The notes below the pieces were generated by a model. That model was not told where the DNA came from. It saw only the letters and a list, made by a program, of their open reading frames with translations, and made no database searches. 64,000 bases of DNA from Chalciporus piperatus (Eukaryota; Basidiomycota; Agaricomycetes; Boletales; Boletaceae): the NCBI GenBank assembly GCA_038093975.1, contig JBBPTG010000110.1, forward strand, positions 21,575 to 85,574. Direction: 5' to 3'. The translations under genes were made by a program, and so were the position numbers. Positions 20,247 through 31,748 of the stretch are shown here, in pieces (the first letter of the stretch is position 1; the number at the start of each line of letters is the position of its first letter).

Positions 20247-22515
20247 ATGCCTCGCTATACTCCCTGTCAACAATGTGTACAACATATTCTCAAGTCTTTA
20301 TCAAATATTACAAACTGAAGCAACTTCTTGCTCGCAAACGGGCTCGCTCTGCTGCACTTCATTGTAATCAACTTCGCTTGCAAGCGCAGTCATCATCCAA
20401 GTTATCTGAATCATCCAGATCATCAACCTCAGGCTCCCCAGACACAGAGTCCATGGACTCTGATAGTGGCATGCTTTCTGACTCGGACTCTGGAAATTTG
20501 ACAACAGACTTAGGCTCTTCAAGCTCCTTAGACCTAAACTCAGAGTCTGATGGCTCAGTCATGAGTCAGATCACTATTCTAGTATGATATTAATTTATAA
20601 ACTGATAATCATTTAGGTCTTTCAGCCTCTCTTTTAGGCTCAAGTTCTGGGGATGAGTCAGATGATGAGTCAGATGGAAGTATATGGCCTTCAGCTAGGC
20701 AGCGAACCATACAGCGGGTATGCACAACAGTTCAGGATATTCTTTCATGCTGATATGATGCTCCACGGAATATTCCTGTCCCACATCCCCTGTTACAAAC
20801 ACTCCATTTCTTTATCATGCCTACATTCTATTACACTTACTAGGTTTCTCTTCATTCATGGACTTAGTTGTTTCTCTTCTCCTTTTGTTATCTTATCTTA
20901 TTGCCTCGCGTGACACACTTACATAAGATGGGTCTAGACCTTCGCTTACTCATGATGACTCACTAGTCATCAGTCAGCATCAGTCAGCATTACTCATCAT
21001 ATGACTCACACTTACTTATTCCGCAGTAGAGCTACGCTATTGGCTAGTAGTCATTATGAGTCATACCTAGTCACATATAATAAGGTTTAACCACAACATG
21101 TACAAACATTGTCAATAATATATAAACCCAGGTTAACAAGCACTGGACTCCCCAGTCTTGTTCTCCTGAAGTTTCCTCATCGAACCTCAGCCAAGTGCAT
21201 CGGCTCTTTATTGTCTAGTGTGAGTCTTAGCTCTTTGTTGAGTTGAGTCGTTTCATCCACCACCACAGCTCCCTCATATCCTCTCTATCACAAAAACTCA
21301 GTAACTCAACCACTTTCGCCAGATTTCTTGTGTTTCTCCAGCTATTTTTGATCACATGGTCTCAGTACTCCAAGAGGACACAGTCTTCACAAATGACGGC
21401 TATGTTGATCAGATTTCCCCAGAAACTCAGCTTCAGTGACTCTATATTGATTTGGGCACAATGGTAATGCAGCTGGCCAGTTTGCTGTTGCTCGTTGGGC
21501 AGGCCTTGGACATGGCACTGTATCTCTTGTGACCCGTCGAGTCATGATGGCAATTCTCTGCCCAAGATTCATGCAGACTGCTGTTTGCTTTTCAACTGCA
21601 ACAGAGAAGGAACAAGCCATGGCATGGCACGATGGATGGTGTCTGGTAGATGGAACACTAGTTCCACTCTATGACCGCTGGAAAGCTACTTTGATCGCAA
21701 GTGCAACTATTCTTTAAACATTCAAGTAACTACTCCTGGCCTCAGTGGTCCAATTAAGGTTGATATCTTTCATAGATTGTTTCATTGCCCAATCTATAGA
21801 TCATTGATTTCTTCTATGGTCATATGGGAAGCACCCATGATTCCTCAACATGGGAAAATACTCAGATTAAGAAGAATCATGAGGAATATCTGGAGAATGA
21901 AGAATTCATCTTGGCAGACTCTGCGTATCTGGTATGTTGTTATTATGCTCAATGATTTTAACATCAATATCATATTATTGAAGCTCCAAATCTTGTGTTG
22001 TAGCACCCTACAAAGCTCCAGAAAAACTGGTCAGCCGAAATATGGAGTTCAACAACCATGTTTCAATGGTTCGAATTCACTCAGAGCATGCTATTGGATT
22101 TTTGGAGGGCTGATTTCAGTCATTGAAAGGGTTGCGGGTCCGTATCACTGATGAAAAGTCTCACAAGTTTGCAACTTATTAGGTTGCTTATTGCATTGGC
22201 CTTCATGGTTTTGCAATGCAATGTGAGGCTGAGGAGCATACAAAGACTAATTCAGACTCAAATGATGATCTTGATCTGTTCGTTATAGAGGGTTTGTCAT
22301 CTTCCAGCTCAGGGTCATCAGAGGACAAAGATGAGCCTGTCACTGTTCACCATGGAAGAGGTGATCGTCTCCAGGCTCAGGGTCATCAGAGGACAAAGAT
22401 GAGCCTGTCACTGTTCACCATGGAAGAGGTGATCGTCTCCGGGCTGGTCGGGCAAAACGGGAGCAGTTGAAGCTGCACAAAGACAAGCCATGGAATCTGA
22501 TTCTGATTCAGAGTA
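20247..22515 (+). pseudogene. Decayed HARBI1/DDE_Tnp_4-like transposase
   Basis: Remnant of a PIF/Harbinger-type transposase gene. It starts MPRYTPCQQCVQHILKSLSN and passes through a Ser/Asp-rich region. It is interrupted by a solo LTR at 20791-21255 and resumes with FDHMVSVLQEDTVFTNDGYV (about 21345). Then follow WHDGWCLVDGTLVPLYDRW (first catalytic Asp), the IDFFYGHMGSTHDS region (second Asp) and a region near 22090 resembling the HAIGFLKGRFQSLKGL block of the family. Successive blocks are in different frames with stops between them, so it cannot be functional. A short tandem duplication of about 60 bp lies at 22300-22440. Confidence 0.75.
20791..21255 (+). mobile_element. Solo LTR, family L2
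   Basis: 465 bp, from TGTTACAAACACTCC to GAGTCGTTTCA. Flanking pentamers TCCCC and TCCAC differ at one base. Same family as 13662-14184 and 39295-39917 but with only three TGACTCA boxes. Inserted in the decayed Harbinger-like transposase. Confidence 0.85.
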
Positions 22516-22645
22516 AAAATTGTACATTTAAATACATAGACTATTAGCCTGGAAAACAAAAACCTTCATATGACATGTTGGCACCAGATGATGATGCACT
22601 ATCTGAAGAAGCATGACGGGAATTGTCGAACGGAGGCAGTATGAT

Positions 22646-23323
22646 TAGTGTTCAAAGGTCCAGTCCAGTCCGGTCTTTTTGCCTTTTGTGGCAGGACTGG
22701 ACCAGGACTGGTCCCAAAACATCAAAAGCAAGGACTGGACCAGTCCAGACCGGTCCTTTGAAAGACCACATTGTGGCACGTGATAACGTGGGAATTAGGC
22801 TTTGCATTAGTCAGCCGAGTTGTAGTACACTCTTCTGGCATTCTACTGACTCCCTGGTCAAGCAATTTGGCTCAGTTGATCCAAAGATATCACTATTACG
22901 CGGTCACATGCCATTTTAGATCAGTATAGTATTGCATGAGTGACATATGAATATGTATCATATAGTGTGAAATCATCAATGTACCCTCAGGATAGTGGTC
23001 ATTGTGCATCATTTAGGTTATTTTGGATAGGATGGATAACATCAAGTGAATTTTTGCATCAATAACACATGATAATCTTTCATTTCCTGACAAAAGATCA
23101 TAGAAATTTCAGAAAATTACCAATAAATCTGCAAAAATTAGAGTAAGTGGTCCTGAATAGTTCTGAATAGGGGGTGGCTGTGCGGACCAGTGCAGACCAG
23201 TCCTGGACTGGTCCTTGAAGTTCACCCAAAATTTTAGGACTGGACCAGGACTGATCAGGACTGTCAAGGACTGGGACCGTAGTTCTGTGAGGACCGGTCC
23301 CAGGACTGGACCTTCGAACACTA
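22646..23323. mobile_element. hAT-like miniature element, copy E (subfamily III)
   Basis: 678 bp with ends TAGTGTTCAAAGGTCCAGTC and the inverted TAGTGTTCGAAGGTCC. Flanking octamers AGTATGAT and AGCATGAT match at 7 of 8. The interior is different from copies A-C. Dense CCAGTCC repeats lie near both ends. Confidence 0.85.
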
Positions 23324-23718
23324 AGCATGATAGCATCAAGGTTAGAAGGCCCTAGAGTCGCCCCACCATTGTGTAGATTCAAAGAGAAATCAAAGGATGG
23401 TGTAGAAGAGTGAAGTGTGGCTGGCGAAGCAGTCAGATGAGCAACAAGGCTGTGCTTCTGGCATTCACAAAGTTCTCGCCTCACTCGACATTCCCGCAGC
23501 TTCTCCCTCTCAAGCTCAATCTGAGCAAGCTTCACCTTCGCCTTCATCATATCTTTCTCTGCCCTCGCCTTCATTACCTCCATTTCCTTTAAATGAGAGG
23601 TCTCCTCAGCTAGTGCGATATCAGAAAACTAACTCCTCTTGGTTTTCTTCTTTTTCAGAACACCCACAACCTTGATTTCTGCCTTGTCATCAGTCTTGGC
23701 TTTGTGCTTTGTCATAGT

Positions 23719-24171
23719 TGTTATAATATTTAAAAACTTTTCAAACTTTTGCCTACAACGGTATTCAAACTCTGGACTTTGTCTACAACTTAGGGGTCAA
23801 GCTGGATTCATCTTTATCCGCTCTGGTAGTCCCTGTAGCATTACGTAATCTATGACATAATCAGGTCACGTGACAAAGGTCCAGACTTAGATGAGTCAGC
23901 AATGATGTCATGGCCTAGACCCTAATCCGTGCCTGGTACCTTTTCTTATCATCGTACCATTTACCTTATCTATATTTCCCTTTGTGTTTTCCTTATTAGG
24001 CTGTTGGTCTGTGCGCACTTCTCAATAGTATATAAGTAGCCCTGTACTTATCACAGACCCCAGTCTAATCCATTTGTGACTTCACCGTCATTAAGTTTTA
24101 GTACTCAGCTTATCCTTCGCAAGGTCTAGTGTGACCTAAGTCCCCGCTGTGTGTTGTGAGAGATCATAACA
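23719..24171 (+). mobile_element. Solo LTR, family L1
   Basis: 453 bp, from TGTTATAATATTTAAAAAC to GATCATAACA. Perfect 5-bp duplication ATAGT at 23714-23718 and 24172-24176. Same family as the LTRs of the gypsy-1 element at 26074-32199. It splits the unknown coiled-coil gene. Confidence 0.94.
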
Positions 24172-24320
24172 ATAGTCAGGTCTCCAGGATTTTCCTTGTC
24201 AGAGAGATTGGAGCCAAGAATAGATTTTGATGCCCTATCAACTGCAGGAGTTGGAGTTGAAGCCATAAGGTCATCTTCAGAGGTATATCCTGCACCCTCG
24301 CCAAGGATCACAGATGTGTC

Positions 24321-25031
24321 TAGTGTTCGAAGGTCCAGTCCTAGGACCGTCAAAAGACTGGCAACCCAATCCACCTTTAACCATCGGCAACCGGTCTTGG
24401 TTGGTCTTGGTCTTGGTCTTGGTCTTTCACTTTGACAGGACCAAAAATTCTAAAAAGACCGGTTGCAACCGATGCACAGCCACCCCCTATCTATTACCCT
24501 ATTTTTCCTGATTTTCTGCTATTTTTTCTGATTTTCCTGACCATTATGGACCTTAAGTGATTTTTTGGGAGAAATATTGAGGTTAGTCAATGATAATATT
24601 GATCAACATGTCATAGAATTCATTCTATCATGTATATACACTCTCTGAGTCACATACTTATGTATATTTTATTGGTATGTGTTGAGAATTGAGTCTATGA
24701 TTGGTCTTGGCTTCACACATAACTTGATATTATCTGATGTATCACTGCAAAAAACATGCCATCTTGAAATGCTCATATCTCCACAGTGTGTGAACCGTTT
24801 CACTTGACCCAGGGACCGATTTGTAGCCGGGAACGAGTATATTAGCCAACGCTTCCAAAAAACTAGTTGCAACTGGTTGCAACCAATGAAAAAGACCGAA
24901 AAAGACCAAAGAACAGTTTTTTGCGGTTTTGGTTCAATTTGACCGACATTTATGGATCAAACAAACTGGTCTCGGTTCGGTCTTTTCAAAAACCGCAAAA
25001 AGACCGGACCAAACTGGACTTTTAAACTCTA
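24321..25031. mobile_element. hAT-like miniature element, copy F (subfamily II)
   Basis: 711 bp with ends TAGTGTTCGAAGGTCCAGTC and, inverted, TAGAGTTTAAAAGTCCAGTT. Inverse orientation to copy H (56323-57013), with which it shares most of its interior. Flanking octamers do not match. Confidence 0.8.
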
Positions 25032-25368
25032 AATCCACCTTCTCTCGAAGAAATGAAGGACTATGGTTTATCCATTGTCTATTGGTTCCTACCAATTACA
25101 TTCATATTTATACATCAGACATGTGCCTATGTCAACCTGTCATACATCACATGCTATGCTGTCATGTATTATGTATATAAAGGGCCCTACAACGCCCTCA
25201 ATCACTAGGTTCTTTTCACCTACTCGATCCTCCTCATACCCTGCTATCCTTATAGCACTCTCTTTGTCATTCTTATTCTTCTACTAAGTGTAAGTGTCTC
25301 CTACACTTATCTCTGCCATCGTTGCTGGCTGCTATAGAAAGCACGCTCCACACTGTTCCCTTTCTATA
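25032..25368 (+). mobile_element. Probable copia-type LTR remnant
   Basis: Contains a TATATAAAGGGCCC core promoter near 25174 and ends directly before a GGTTATGAGCCC primer site. The last part has a CTATAGAAAG/CTTTCTATAG inverted pair (25332-25341 and 25360-25369). The left end is unclear. A second LTR was not found in the window. Confidence 0.4.
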
Positions 25369-25380
25369 GGTTATGAGCCC
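25369..25380 (+). promoter_or_regulatory. Copia-type primer binding site (half-tRNA iMet)
   Basis: GGTTATGAGCCC is complementary to the anticodon arm of initiator tRNA-Met (GGGCTCATAACC). This is the known priming mode of copia, which uses a 5' tRNA half. The same 12-mer occurs at 56252-56263. Confidence 0.6.
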
Positions 25381-26073
25381 GTCATTATGATGCCTTTCCC
25401 TGCCTGGCATTTGGAAGATGAGACAACTCTTTGTTTTCTATGGGTATTCACGTTTGCCATCATGGTTATCTTCAGAAACTGTGAAGCAATGATTTCATGT
25501 GCAGCTGTGATGTTCATTCTTTTAATCTGTCATGCCACTCTTGATGACATTAGGCTGACCTGTGGAACTGTCCTCTCTCAACAGACCTTGCATATCCAGG
25601 CTCAATCAATCCCAAATTATTCTGAGACATTTATTCAAGAGCCCCAGTGCGTGCCACATCAAAGTAGGTCTCACAGTCACTCTCATCCTCGTCCCTATCC
25701 CCGTCCTCATTCTCCTGTGTCCATCCATCATTATACTTCCCATCAACCAACTCTACTTGGTTGACCTTGGGGCCCTAGTGTCTGCCACTGTGTCTATTGT
25801 GGTATTCACCTATTAGAATCAGGCGAAGTCTGTCCAGGTTGCGGGAATTTCAACCCCTACCTACTCTATCGTCTTACTGAGCATCTTGCTCCAGAAGACA
25901 TCCTCGCAGACTCGCATCCGCAAGTCAGGTTGACGCTGACTTTGTCGCTCAACCTCCCTCACCTACCGGTTCATACTTCCCTGCACCTGCCTCTACCACA
26001 GTGGTCGACTCTGAAGTCAAGCCCATTACTCCTTTACCTCCCCCTTCATACTTCCCCCTCTATTCCTCACCAT
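25381..26073 (+). pseudogene. Fragment with zinc-ribbon-like motif
   Basis: Not recognised. Open stretches in the + direction include HSHSHPRPYPRPHSPV (about 25670-25720) and a C-x2-C...C-x2-C motif, CVYCGIHLLESGEVCPGCG (about 25791-25850). It is broken by stops and then by the gypsy-1 insertion at 26074. The sequence resumes after that element at 32200-32445 (including TEMEELTPAFHQVPRLAQVS). It may be cargo or gag of the copia-like remnant to its left, or a host gene. Confidence 0.35.
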
Positions 26074-26519
26074 TGTTATGATTGCTCACAACACGGTGGG
26101 AACTTAGGTACACTAGACCTTGCGAAAGACTAAGCTGAGTACTAAAACTTAATGACGGTGAAGTCACAAATGGATTAGACTGGGGTCTGTGATAAGTACA
26201 GGGCTACTTATATACTATTGAGAAGTGCGCACAGACCAACAGCCGAATAAGGAAAACATAAAGGGAAAGATAGAGAAGGTAAATGGTACAATGATAAGAA
26301 AAGATACCAGGCACGGATTAGGGTCTAGGCCATGACATCATTGCTGACTCATCTAAGTCTAGATCTTTGTCACATGACCAGATTATGTAATAGATTATGT
26401 AATGCTACAGGGACTACCGGAGCGGACAAAGGTGAATCTGGCTTGACCCCTATAGACAAAGTCCAGTGTTCGAATACCGTTGAAGGCAAAAGTTTGAAAA
26501 GTTTTTAAATACTATAACA
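26074..26519 (-). mobile_element. 3' LTR of gypsy-1 (family L1)
   Basis: 446 bp. On the minus strand it starts TGTTATAGTATTTAAAAAC and ends GCTCACAACACGGTG...CATAACA. A TATATA promoter and a CACATGACC box (degenerate CACGTG) are inside. Confidence 0.93.
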
Positions 26520-26530
26520 CTATCCCCTCT

Positions 26531-29355
26531 CTAGGAATCGCATTCCAGGCAATTCGGCAACTTGCGCTCAGGAACCTCTGTCAGATTTTCGTATTTTTGG
26601 AACAAGGCAGAGAAATTTCTCATGGTCATGTTAATTCGGCGTGGGGTGGATGGGTGCTTTTTGTGAAAAGCTTTGACAGCTTCGGGTGCATTTGTCAAAT
26701 GCGCTGCCTTTTCCCATGTACGGTCCGATATGTCCCAGCCTTTCCAATGAACCAGGTACTCTAACTGTCCTTGTTTAACCTGAGATTTTACTACGTAATC
26801 CACCTTGTATTTTTCTTCTCCTTCTTGGTTGACTATTACCGGATCCGGAAGACGGACCGGTTGCCCTTCCAACAGTTCTCGAGCCGGTTTGACTCGTTTG
26901 ACGTTAACCGTGGGATGTATGTGCATAGAATTAGGCAAGTCAAGTGTAACTGCATTGGGAAGGACCTTCGTGATTTGATAAGGTCCAATCCAGTTTTGCC
27001 TCATTTTTTTTGGAAGGATAAGGGAGTTTAAGGTTGTCTGTGGATAACATAACGGAATCTCCGATTTGATAATCTGGAGCTTCGGACCGATGCTTGTCCG
27101 CTTGCTCTTTCATCCGGTTCTGAGTTTCTTCTAATGCCTGCTCAACTTCTTTGTGTGCCTTTCCACATTTTTTAAAAAATGCCCCAGCCGGAGATGAATC
27201 GCCTCCAAATCCCATGCGAGTTTTATGTGATAGCGAAGGGGATCGTTCCGGTGGCGGTGGAGAGGGAGGAATTGTGATGGAACTGTGCTATCTTCAACCA
27301 ATCAGCCCATTCCGTTTGTCGTTTAGCCACGTAAGCGCGGAGATACTGCTGGAGTTCTTGGTTCATACACTCCATTTGGCCATCGGTTTGGGGGTGATAA
27401 GCGGTTGACAGCTTCTGTTCTATTCCTAGAAGGGTGCAAAGCTGCGAAGTAAACTCCGATGCAAATTGCGGTCCTCGATCTGAAACAATCGAAGAGGGAA
27501 GTCCGTGTCTACACCAAACATTGTCTCTAAATAAAATAGCTAGTTCTTTCGAAGAAATTGTCTTTTTACAAGCAATAAACTCGACTTCTTTAGAGAAGCG
27601 ATCTACAATAACGCAAATAGCATCAAAGCCACGTGATTTGGGGAAACCCGTGGTAAAGTCTATAGATATATCCTTTCAGGGTTCTTTCGGAACTGGAAGG
27701 GGAATTAATTTGCCAGCTTGTGCAGTTGACTTTCCCTTCGTGAGGGCGCACGTTTGACAATGTTCTACGTAAGTTTTAACGTCTTTTGTGACACCAGGCC
27801 ATGAGAAATAGCGAGTAACCAAATGTAAAGTACGTCCTTGGCCATCATGGCCGCCAATAGGGGAATCATGAAGGATTGTAAGTAGTTTAGTACGTAAAGA
27901 AATTGGAACAAAAACTTTGTTTTTATCATTTTTAAATATTATAGATCCCTCGTCAAAAACGAAGCCATCTACCGTATCATTTTTTATTTTTTCTGATTCG
28001 TTTTGTATTTCGTCATAAATAGGCAAAGAAAGAGTAACCGTATTAATGAAAACAGAAGCGGGAAGTACAGTAATATTCTTGTTATGGTTGAGATCTGCTT
28101 CTCCGTGATCCTCTCGACGGGATAGAGCATCAGCCCTTCCATTTGTAGCACCAGGTTTATAAATAATCGAGTAATTATACTCTGAGAGCAACACATTCCA
28201 ACGTGCTTGACGTGGGCTCAGAGTTTGGGGAGATTTCCAATATTCGAGATTCTTGTGATCAGTCCAAATCTCGAAATGTTCTCGACCCATTAGATAATGT
28301 CTCCATTCCTGCAAAGCCCGAATGACAGCTAGAAGCTCCTTGTCATAAACCAGGTAGTTCTTCTCAGCAGAACTAAAGGAATGGGAGATGAAGGCACAAG
28401 GCCTCCAGAGGCCATCATCGCATTTAACGGAGAGCACAACTCCTGTTGCAATATCACTAGCGTCCGTTTCTACTCTGACTTCTTTAGAGCGGTCAGGATA
28501 AGCCAAAAGCGGAGCGGTAGTGAATTGCTGTTTCAGCTTATCAAAGGCTTGCTGTTGCTCCGGTCCCCACCGGTATGGTGTGTCCTTTTTGGTAAGGACA
28601 TTCAAGGAACGAGCAATGTCAGCGAAACCTTGAATGAAACATCGATAGAAGTTAGCCAATCCTAAAAAGGACTGAACACCCTTCAAACGAGTTGGCGCTG
28701 GCCAGTCCAGAATAGCCTGCACCTTCGGATTGTCCATCTCTACGCCTTTCTGGGAGATAACCATTCCCAGGAAATCTACAGATTCTACTGCAAAACTGCA
28801 CTTTTCTGGTTTTACGTAAAGATCATTCTCTCTGAGATGTTGTAATACAGTTTTAACTATTTTTAAGTGTTCTGCCCTAGATTTTCCGAACGTAAAAATC
28901 ATGAGATCATCGATATAAATAATGAGAACCCCATGAAGATCGCTAAATAGAATGTTCATCATTTGTTGGAACGTGGAGGGAGAGTTCGTAAGTCCAAAGT
29001 ACATGACAACTGGTTCGTAAGCGCCGAATGGAGTAACAAAAGCCGCTTTCCATTCGTCGCCTTCTTTGATTCTAACATTATTATAGCCCCAACGAAGGTC
29101 CATTTTGGTAAACATATCAGCTCCTTTGAGCTGGTCGATAAGTCCTGAAATGAGGGGAAGAGGGTAAGCATTCTTGACAGTTCCCTCATTTACGTAACAA
29201 TAGTCCATAACTAATCTCTTTTTACTGTCCTTTTTTGGAATAAAGGATACAGGAGATGTCTGAGGGGATTTCGACGGACGAACATATCCTTTTGATAACT
29301 TCTTATCGATAAACTTTTTGACATCCTCAAGTTCCTGTTCGGACATCGAAATCAT
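26531..29355 (-). pseudogene. Pol (RT, RNase H, integrase, chromodomain) of gypsy-1
   Basis: RT starts near 29343 (MSEQELEDVKKFIDKKLSKG) with catalytic YIDDLMIF (about 28925). RNase H includes IWTDHKNLEYW and ADALSRRED. The integrase HHCC region (HDSPIGGHDGQGR, then CQTCAL) runs up to a premature TGA at 27676-27678. The family has Trp there (KEPWKDIS), so TGG became TGA. Beyond the stop the integrase core continues in frame (IDFTTGFPKSRGFD, SDRGPQFASEF, QTDGQME), giving D, D and E. A frameshift follows near 27210 and another near 27005. The last block (NWIGPYQITKVLPNAVTLDL) leads into a chromodomain (DYVVKSQVKQGQLEYLVHWK). A further one-base shift near 29345 separates the RT from the protease frame. 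Confidence 0.9.
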
Positions 29356-30166
29356 TCACCCGGCCCTTCTTGGGAACAAAATCAGGCTTGAGATCTATTA
29401 CATGGTTCCACACCTTTCGGGTAGGCATATGCTCACTCTCTTGCTCTGAGAAGCCATCTAAGTACTCGTGGAGTTCTACTGGGACTTTCTCGGTGAGCCC
29501 CGCCTCAAACACTCGTCGAATAGAAAAAGAATGTTTCAAATGATAATTTACTACTTTGCACTGATCAGTACAACGTGTGAATTTTACTTGTTTGGACACC
29601 CAATCGATTTCAGGGTTGTGCCTTTCAAGCCAATCATAGCCAATGATCATATGATGAGTGCCAAGTACGGAAACAAAAGTGTCCATATGTTCAAAATGTC
29701 CATTGTGTCCCAAAACAAGAGAAACCTTGTGGGTGACACCGCCTATCGCTCCCTCTGAGCCCTCGGCATTGTACACTGGAATAGGAAAAGGAAGTTCTTC
29801 CAGTGTCAAACCATGTCTCTCACAGAACGATTTATCTATAAATGTTTCGGTTGCGCCGGAATCCAATAGAGCGGCAAACTCCATTTTCTTCCATTGCTTG
29901 CCTTTATCGTACATAATGGTAATATTGAGATCCAGCTCGTTCTTCCGATTCTGATTCCTTACGTGTATTTTTGATGGGATTTCTTTTTTCGAATAATTTA
30001 CCTTAAGGGAATTAAGCACGAATTGTTTTACTTCTGTCGCCACGCCACCAGAGGACGCCCTTTCAGAAGAAGAAGAAAAGTTATGTTTAAACGTAACACA
30101 AGGATTGGTACAAATACAACCATTGGGTAAACTAAGTCCATGCCTTTGAGAACCCATCTCTCTCAT
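29327..30166 (-). CDS. Aspartic protease and RT N-terminus of gypsy-1
   Basis: Begins ATG at 30166, overlapping the gag stop as ATGA. Residues about 90-100 hold LLDSGATETFID, the active-site DSG of a retropepsin. The linker HMIIGYDWLERHNPEIDW is the usual gypsy protease end. The frame then enters the RT palm (HVIDLKPDFVPKKGRV) and runs out at 29327 because of a one-base shift. Without the shift it would read into MSEQELED at 29343. It has an otherwise normal length for a protease-linker block. Confidence 0.85.
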   Translation of the reverse strand: MREMGSQRHGLSLPNGCICTNPCVTFKHNFSSSSERASSGGVATEVKQFVLNSLKVNYSKKEIPSKIHVRNQNRKNELDLNITIMYDKGKQWKKMEFAALLDSGATETFIDKSFCERHGLTLEELPFPIPVYNAEGSEGAIGGVTHKVSLVLGHNGHFEHMDTFVSVLGTHHMIIGYDWLERHNPEIDWVSKQVKFTRCTDQCKVVNYHLKHSFSIRRVFEAGLTEKVPVELHEYLDGFSEQESEHMPTRKVWNHVIDLKPDFVPKKGRVNDFDVRTGT

Positions 30167-30525
30167 CGGCTGCTTCCTTTTAAAGCCTCAGCTGCCTGTG
30201 CCTTGGCTTCTGACTCAATGTGGTCGCACCAGTACGCTTCCGCTTCTTGATTGGTATATGCCGCTTGATGCGACATGTAACTTGTGCTGGTGGACGGGCC
30301 AGCGGGGTAGGGGGAAGGTTGGGGAGGGTAGGGTGCAGGGATGGTACCTGCGAAGGGCATCTGCCGATTGTCAATCGGCAGGGAAGTTTCAACGTATTGT
30401 TGAGAATATGGATCCCACATAACAACTTGTCTCTGGCGTGGCCTTCGGGGTTTCGGACACACATTTGCGAAATGACCTGGTTGGTCGCAATTGAAACAAT
30501 TTCCCCGAACGGGGGGTCTTGGCAT
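30163..30525 (-). CDS. Gag C-terminus with CCHC zinc knuckle (gypsy-1)
   Basis: Contains CFNCDQPGHFANVC, a canonical CCHC knuckle, followed by basic PKPRRPRQRQ and a Pro/Tyr-rich tail. It is the continuation of the gag fragment at 31183-31748, separated by miniature element D at APMD. The stop overlaps the protease ATG. Confidence 0.88.
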   Translation of the reverse strand: MPRPPVRGNCFNCDQPGHFANVCPKPRRPRQRQVVMWDPYSQQYVETSLPIDNRQMPFAGTIPAPYPPQPSPYPAGPSTSTSYMSHQAAYTNQEAEAYWCDHIESEAKAQAAEALKGSSR

Positions 30526-30548
30526 TTGCTGTGCCGAAGATCCATCGA

Positions 30549-31246
30549 TAGTGTTTAAAAGTCCGGTCCAGTCCGGTCTTTTTTCTGATTAGGAAGGCGA
30601 CCGGACCGAGACCGGTTTTTCTAATTAATTAATTCAAAAAGACTGGACCAAAACTGATAAACAGCGGTCTTTTGGCGGTTGCAACCGGTTTTTTGCTTAG
30701 CGTGGGAGAAACCAACAATAGTACCTGTCCCTGGCTATAAATCGGACCCTGGTTCAAGCGAAACGGTTCACACGCCATACAGATATGACCTTTTCAAAAC
30801 AGCATGTTTTTTGTAGTGATACATCAGATATTATCAAGTTACATGTGAAGTCAAGACCAATCATAGACTCAATTCTCAACACAGACTAATAAAATATAGA
30901 TAAATATGTAACTCAGAGAGTGTATATACATGATAGAATGAATTCTATGACATGTTAATCAATATTGTCATTGACTAACTTCAATATTCATCAAAAAACT
31001 CAAATAACATCCATAAAGGTCCAGAAAAATCAGGAAAAATCCGGAAAATCAGGGAAAATAGGGTAATACATAGGGGGTGGCTGTGCATCGGTTGCAACCG
31101 GTTGCAACCAGTCTTTTTTCGGTTGCAACTGCAGTCTTTTGATCTCAAATGCCGGCAACCGGCAACTGCAGTCCAGTTGCGATCAGTTGTGGTCCAGTCC
31201 AGTTGCCAGTCTTTTACCAGTTGCGCAACTGGACTTTGAAGCACTA
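30549..31246. mobile_element. hAT-like miniature element, copy D (subfamily II)
   Basis: 698 bp, ends TAGTGTTTAAAAGTCCGGTC and, inverted, TAGTGCTTCAAAGTCCAGTT. Flanking octamers TCCATCGA and TCCATCGG match at 7 of 8. It splits gag of gypsy-1, and removing it with one octamer restores the gag frame. Confidence 0.92.
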
Positions 31247-31748
31247 TCCATCGGGGCTCCACGACCAGGCTGTGTGCTGGTGGGAGTGAAACGGGGAGCC
31301 GCATACGGAGCGGGGGGACACGGAAGTGGACGAGATGCAATTGGGTAACGAGGAGGAGGATACAGGTATGAGGAAGAAGGCCTTGGCGCTGGAGCTGGTG
31401 CCTGATGGACTGGTGCACCACGCTCGACGACAATACGCTCGAAGGTTTGACCCATCTTTCGATAAGTCTCAATGAGATCGTCAAAGCTTTGCTCATCAGC
31501 GTTGGTGCTGATTTGCGCCTGATAGTAGATTTTGTAGTCTACTGCCTTTTTTAGAATCTCTTCCGCATGGGCATCTGCGATTTCCGATTTGTCCTTCAAC
31601 AACGTGAATTCTTGTAAGAAGATGTCAATAGGCTTTCCAGCCTGTTTGAGTGCTTCTAACTTCCGGAAGCTCTCGTGGGCGAGAACATCAATCTGGAAGT
31701 AGTTCTTGACAACTTCTGTAAAGGTAGGCCAATTAGGCCATGCTGCTA
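31247..31748 (-). pseudogene. Gag middle part of gypsy-1
   Basis: Starts abruptly at the LTR edge with AAWPNWPTFTEVVKNYF, a segment that belongs in the middle of gypsy gag proteins. It continues with FRKLEALKQAGKPIDIFLQE and FDDLIETYRKMGQTFERIV. The N-terminal third of gag, the leader and the primer site are missing. It ends at the miniature element insertion. Confidence 0.85.

Larger units (their letters stand above)
22544..24320 (-). pseudogene. Unknown coiled-coil gene broken by transposons
   Basis: Not recognised. Pieces on the minus strand: 24320-24177 (acidic, including GEGAGYTSEDDLMAST); then after an LTR, 23718-23324 with a long lysine/glutamate coiled coil (KVKLAQIELEREKLRECRVR). 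After a miniature element, 22645-22544 includes SDSASSSGANMSYEGFCFPG and a stop. Fragments on either side of each insertion fit the same coding strand. Exon structure before the insertions is unknown. It resembles a DNA-binding factor with a C-terminal leucine/lysine coiled coil, but there is no motif to prove this. Confidence 0.45.
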
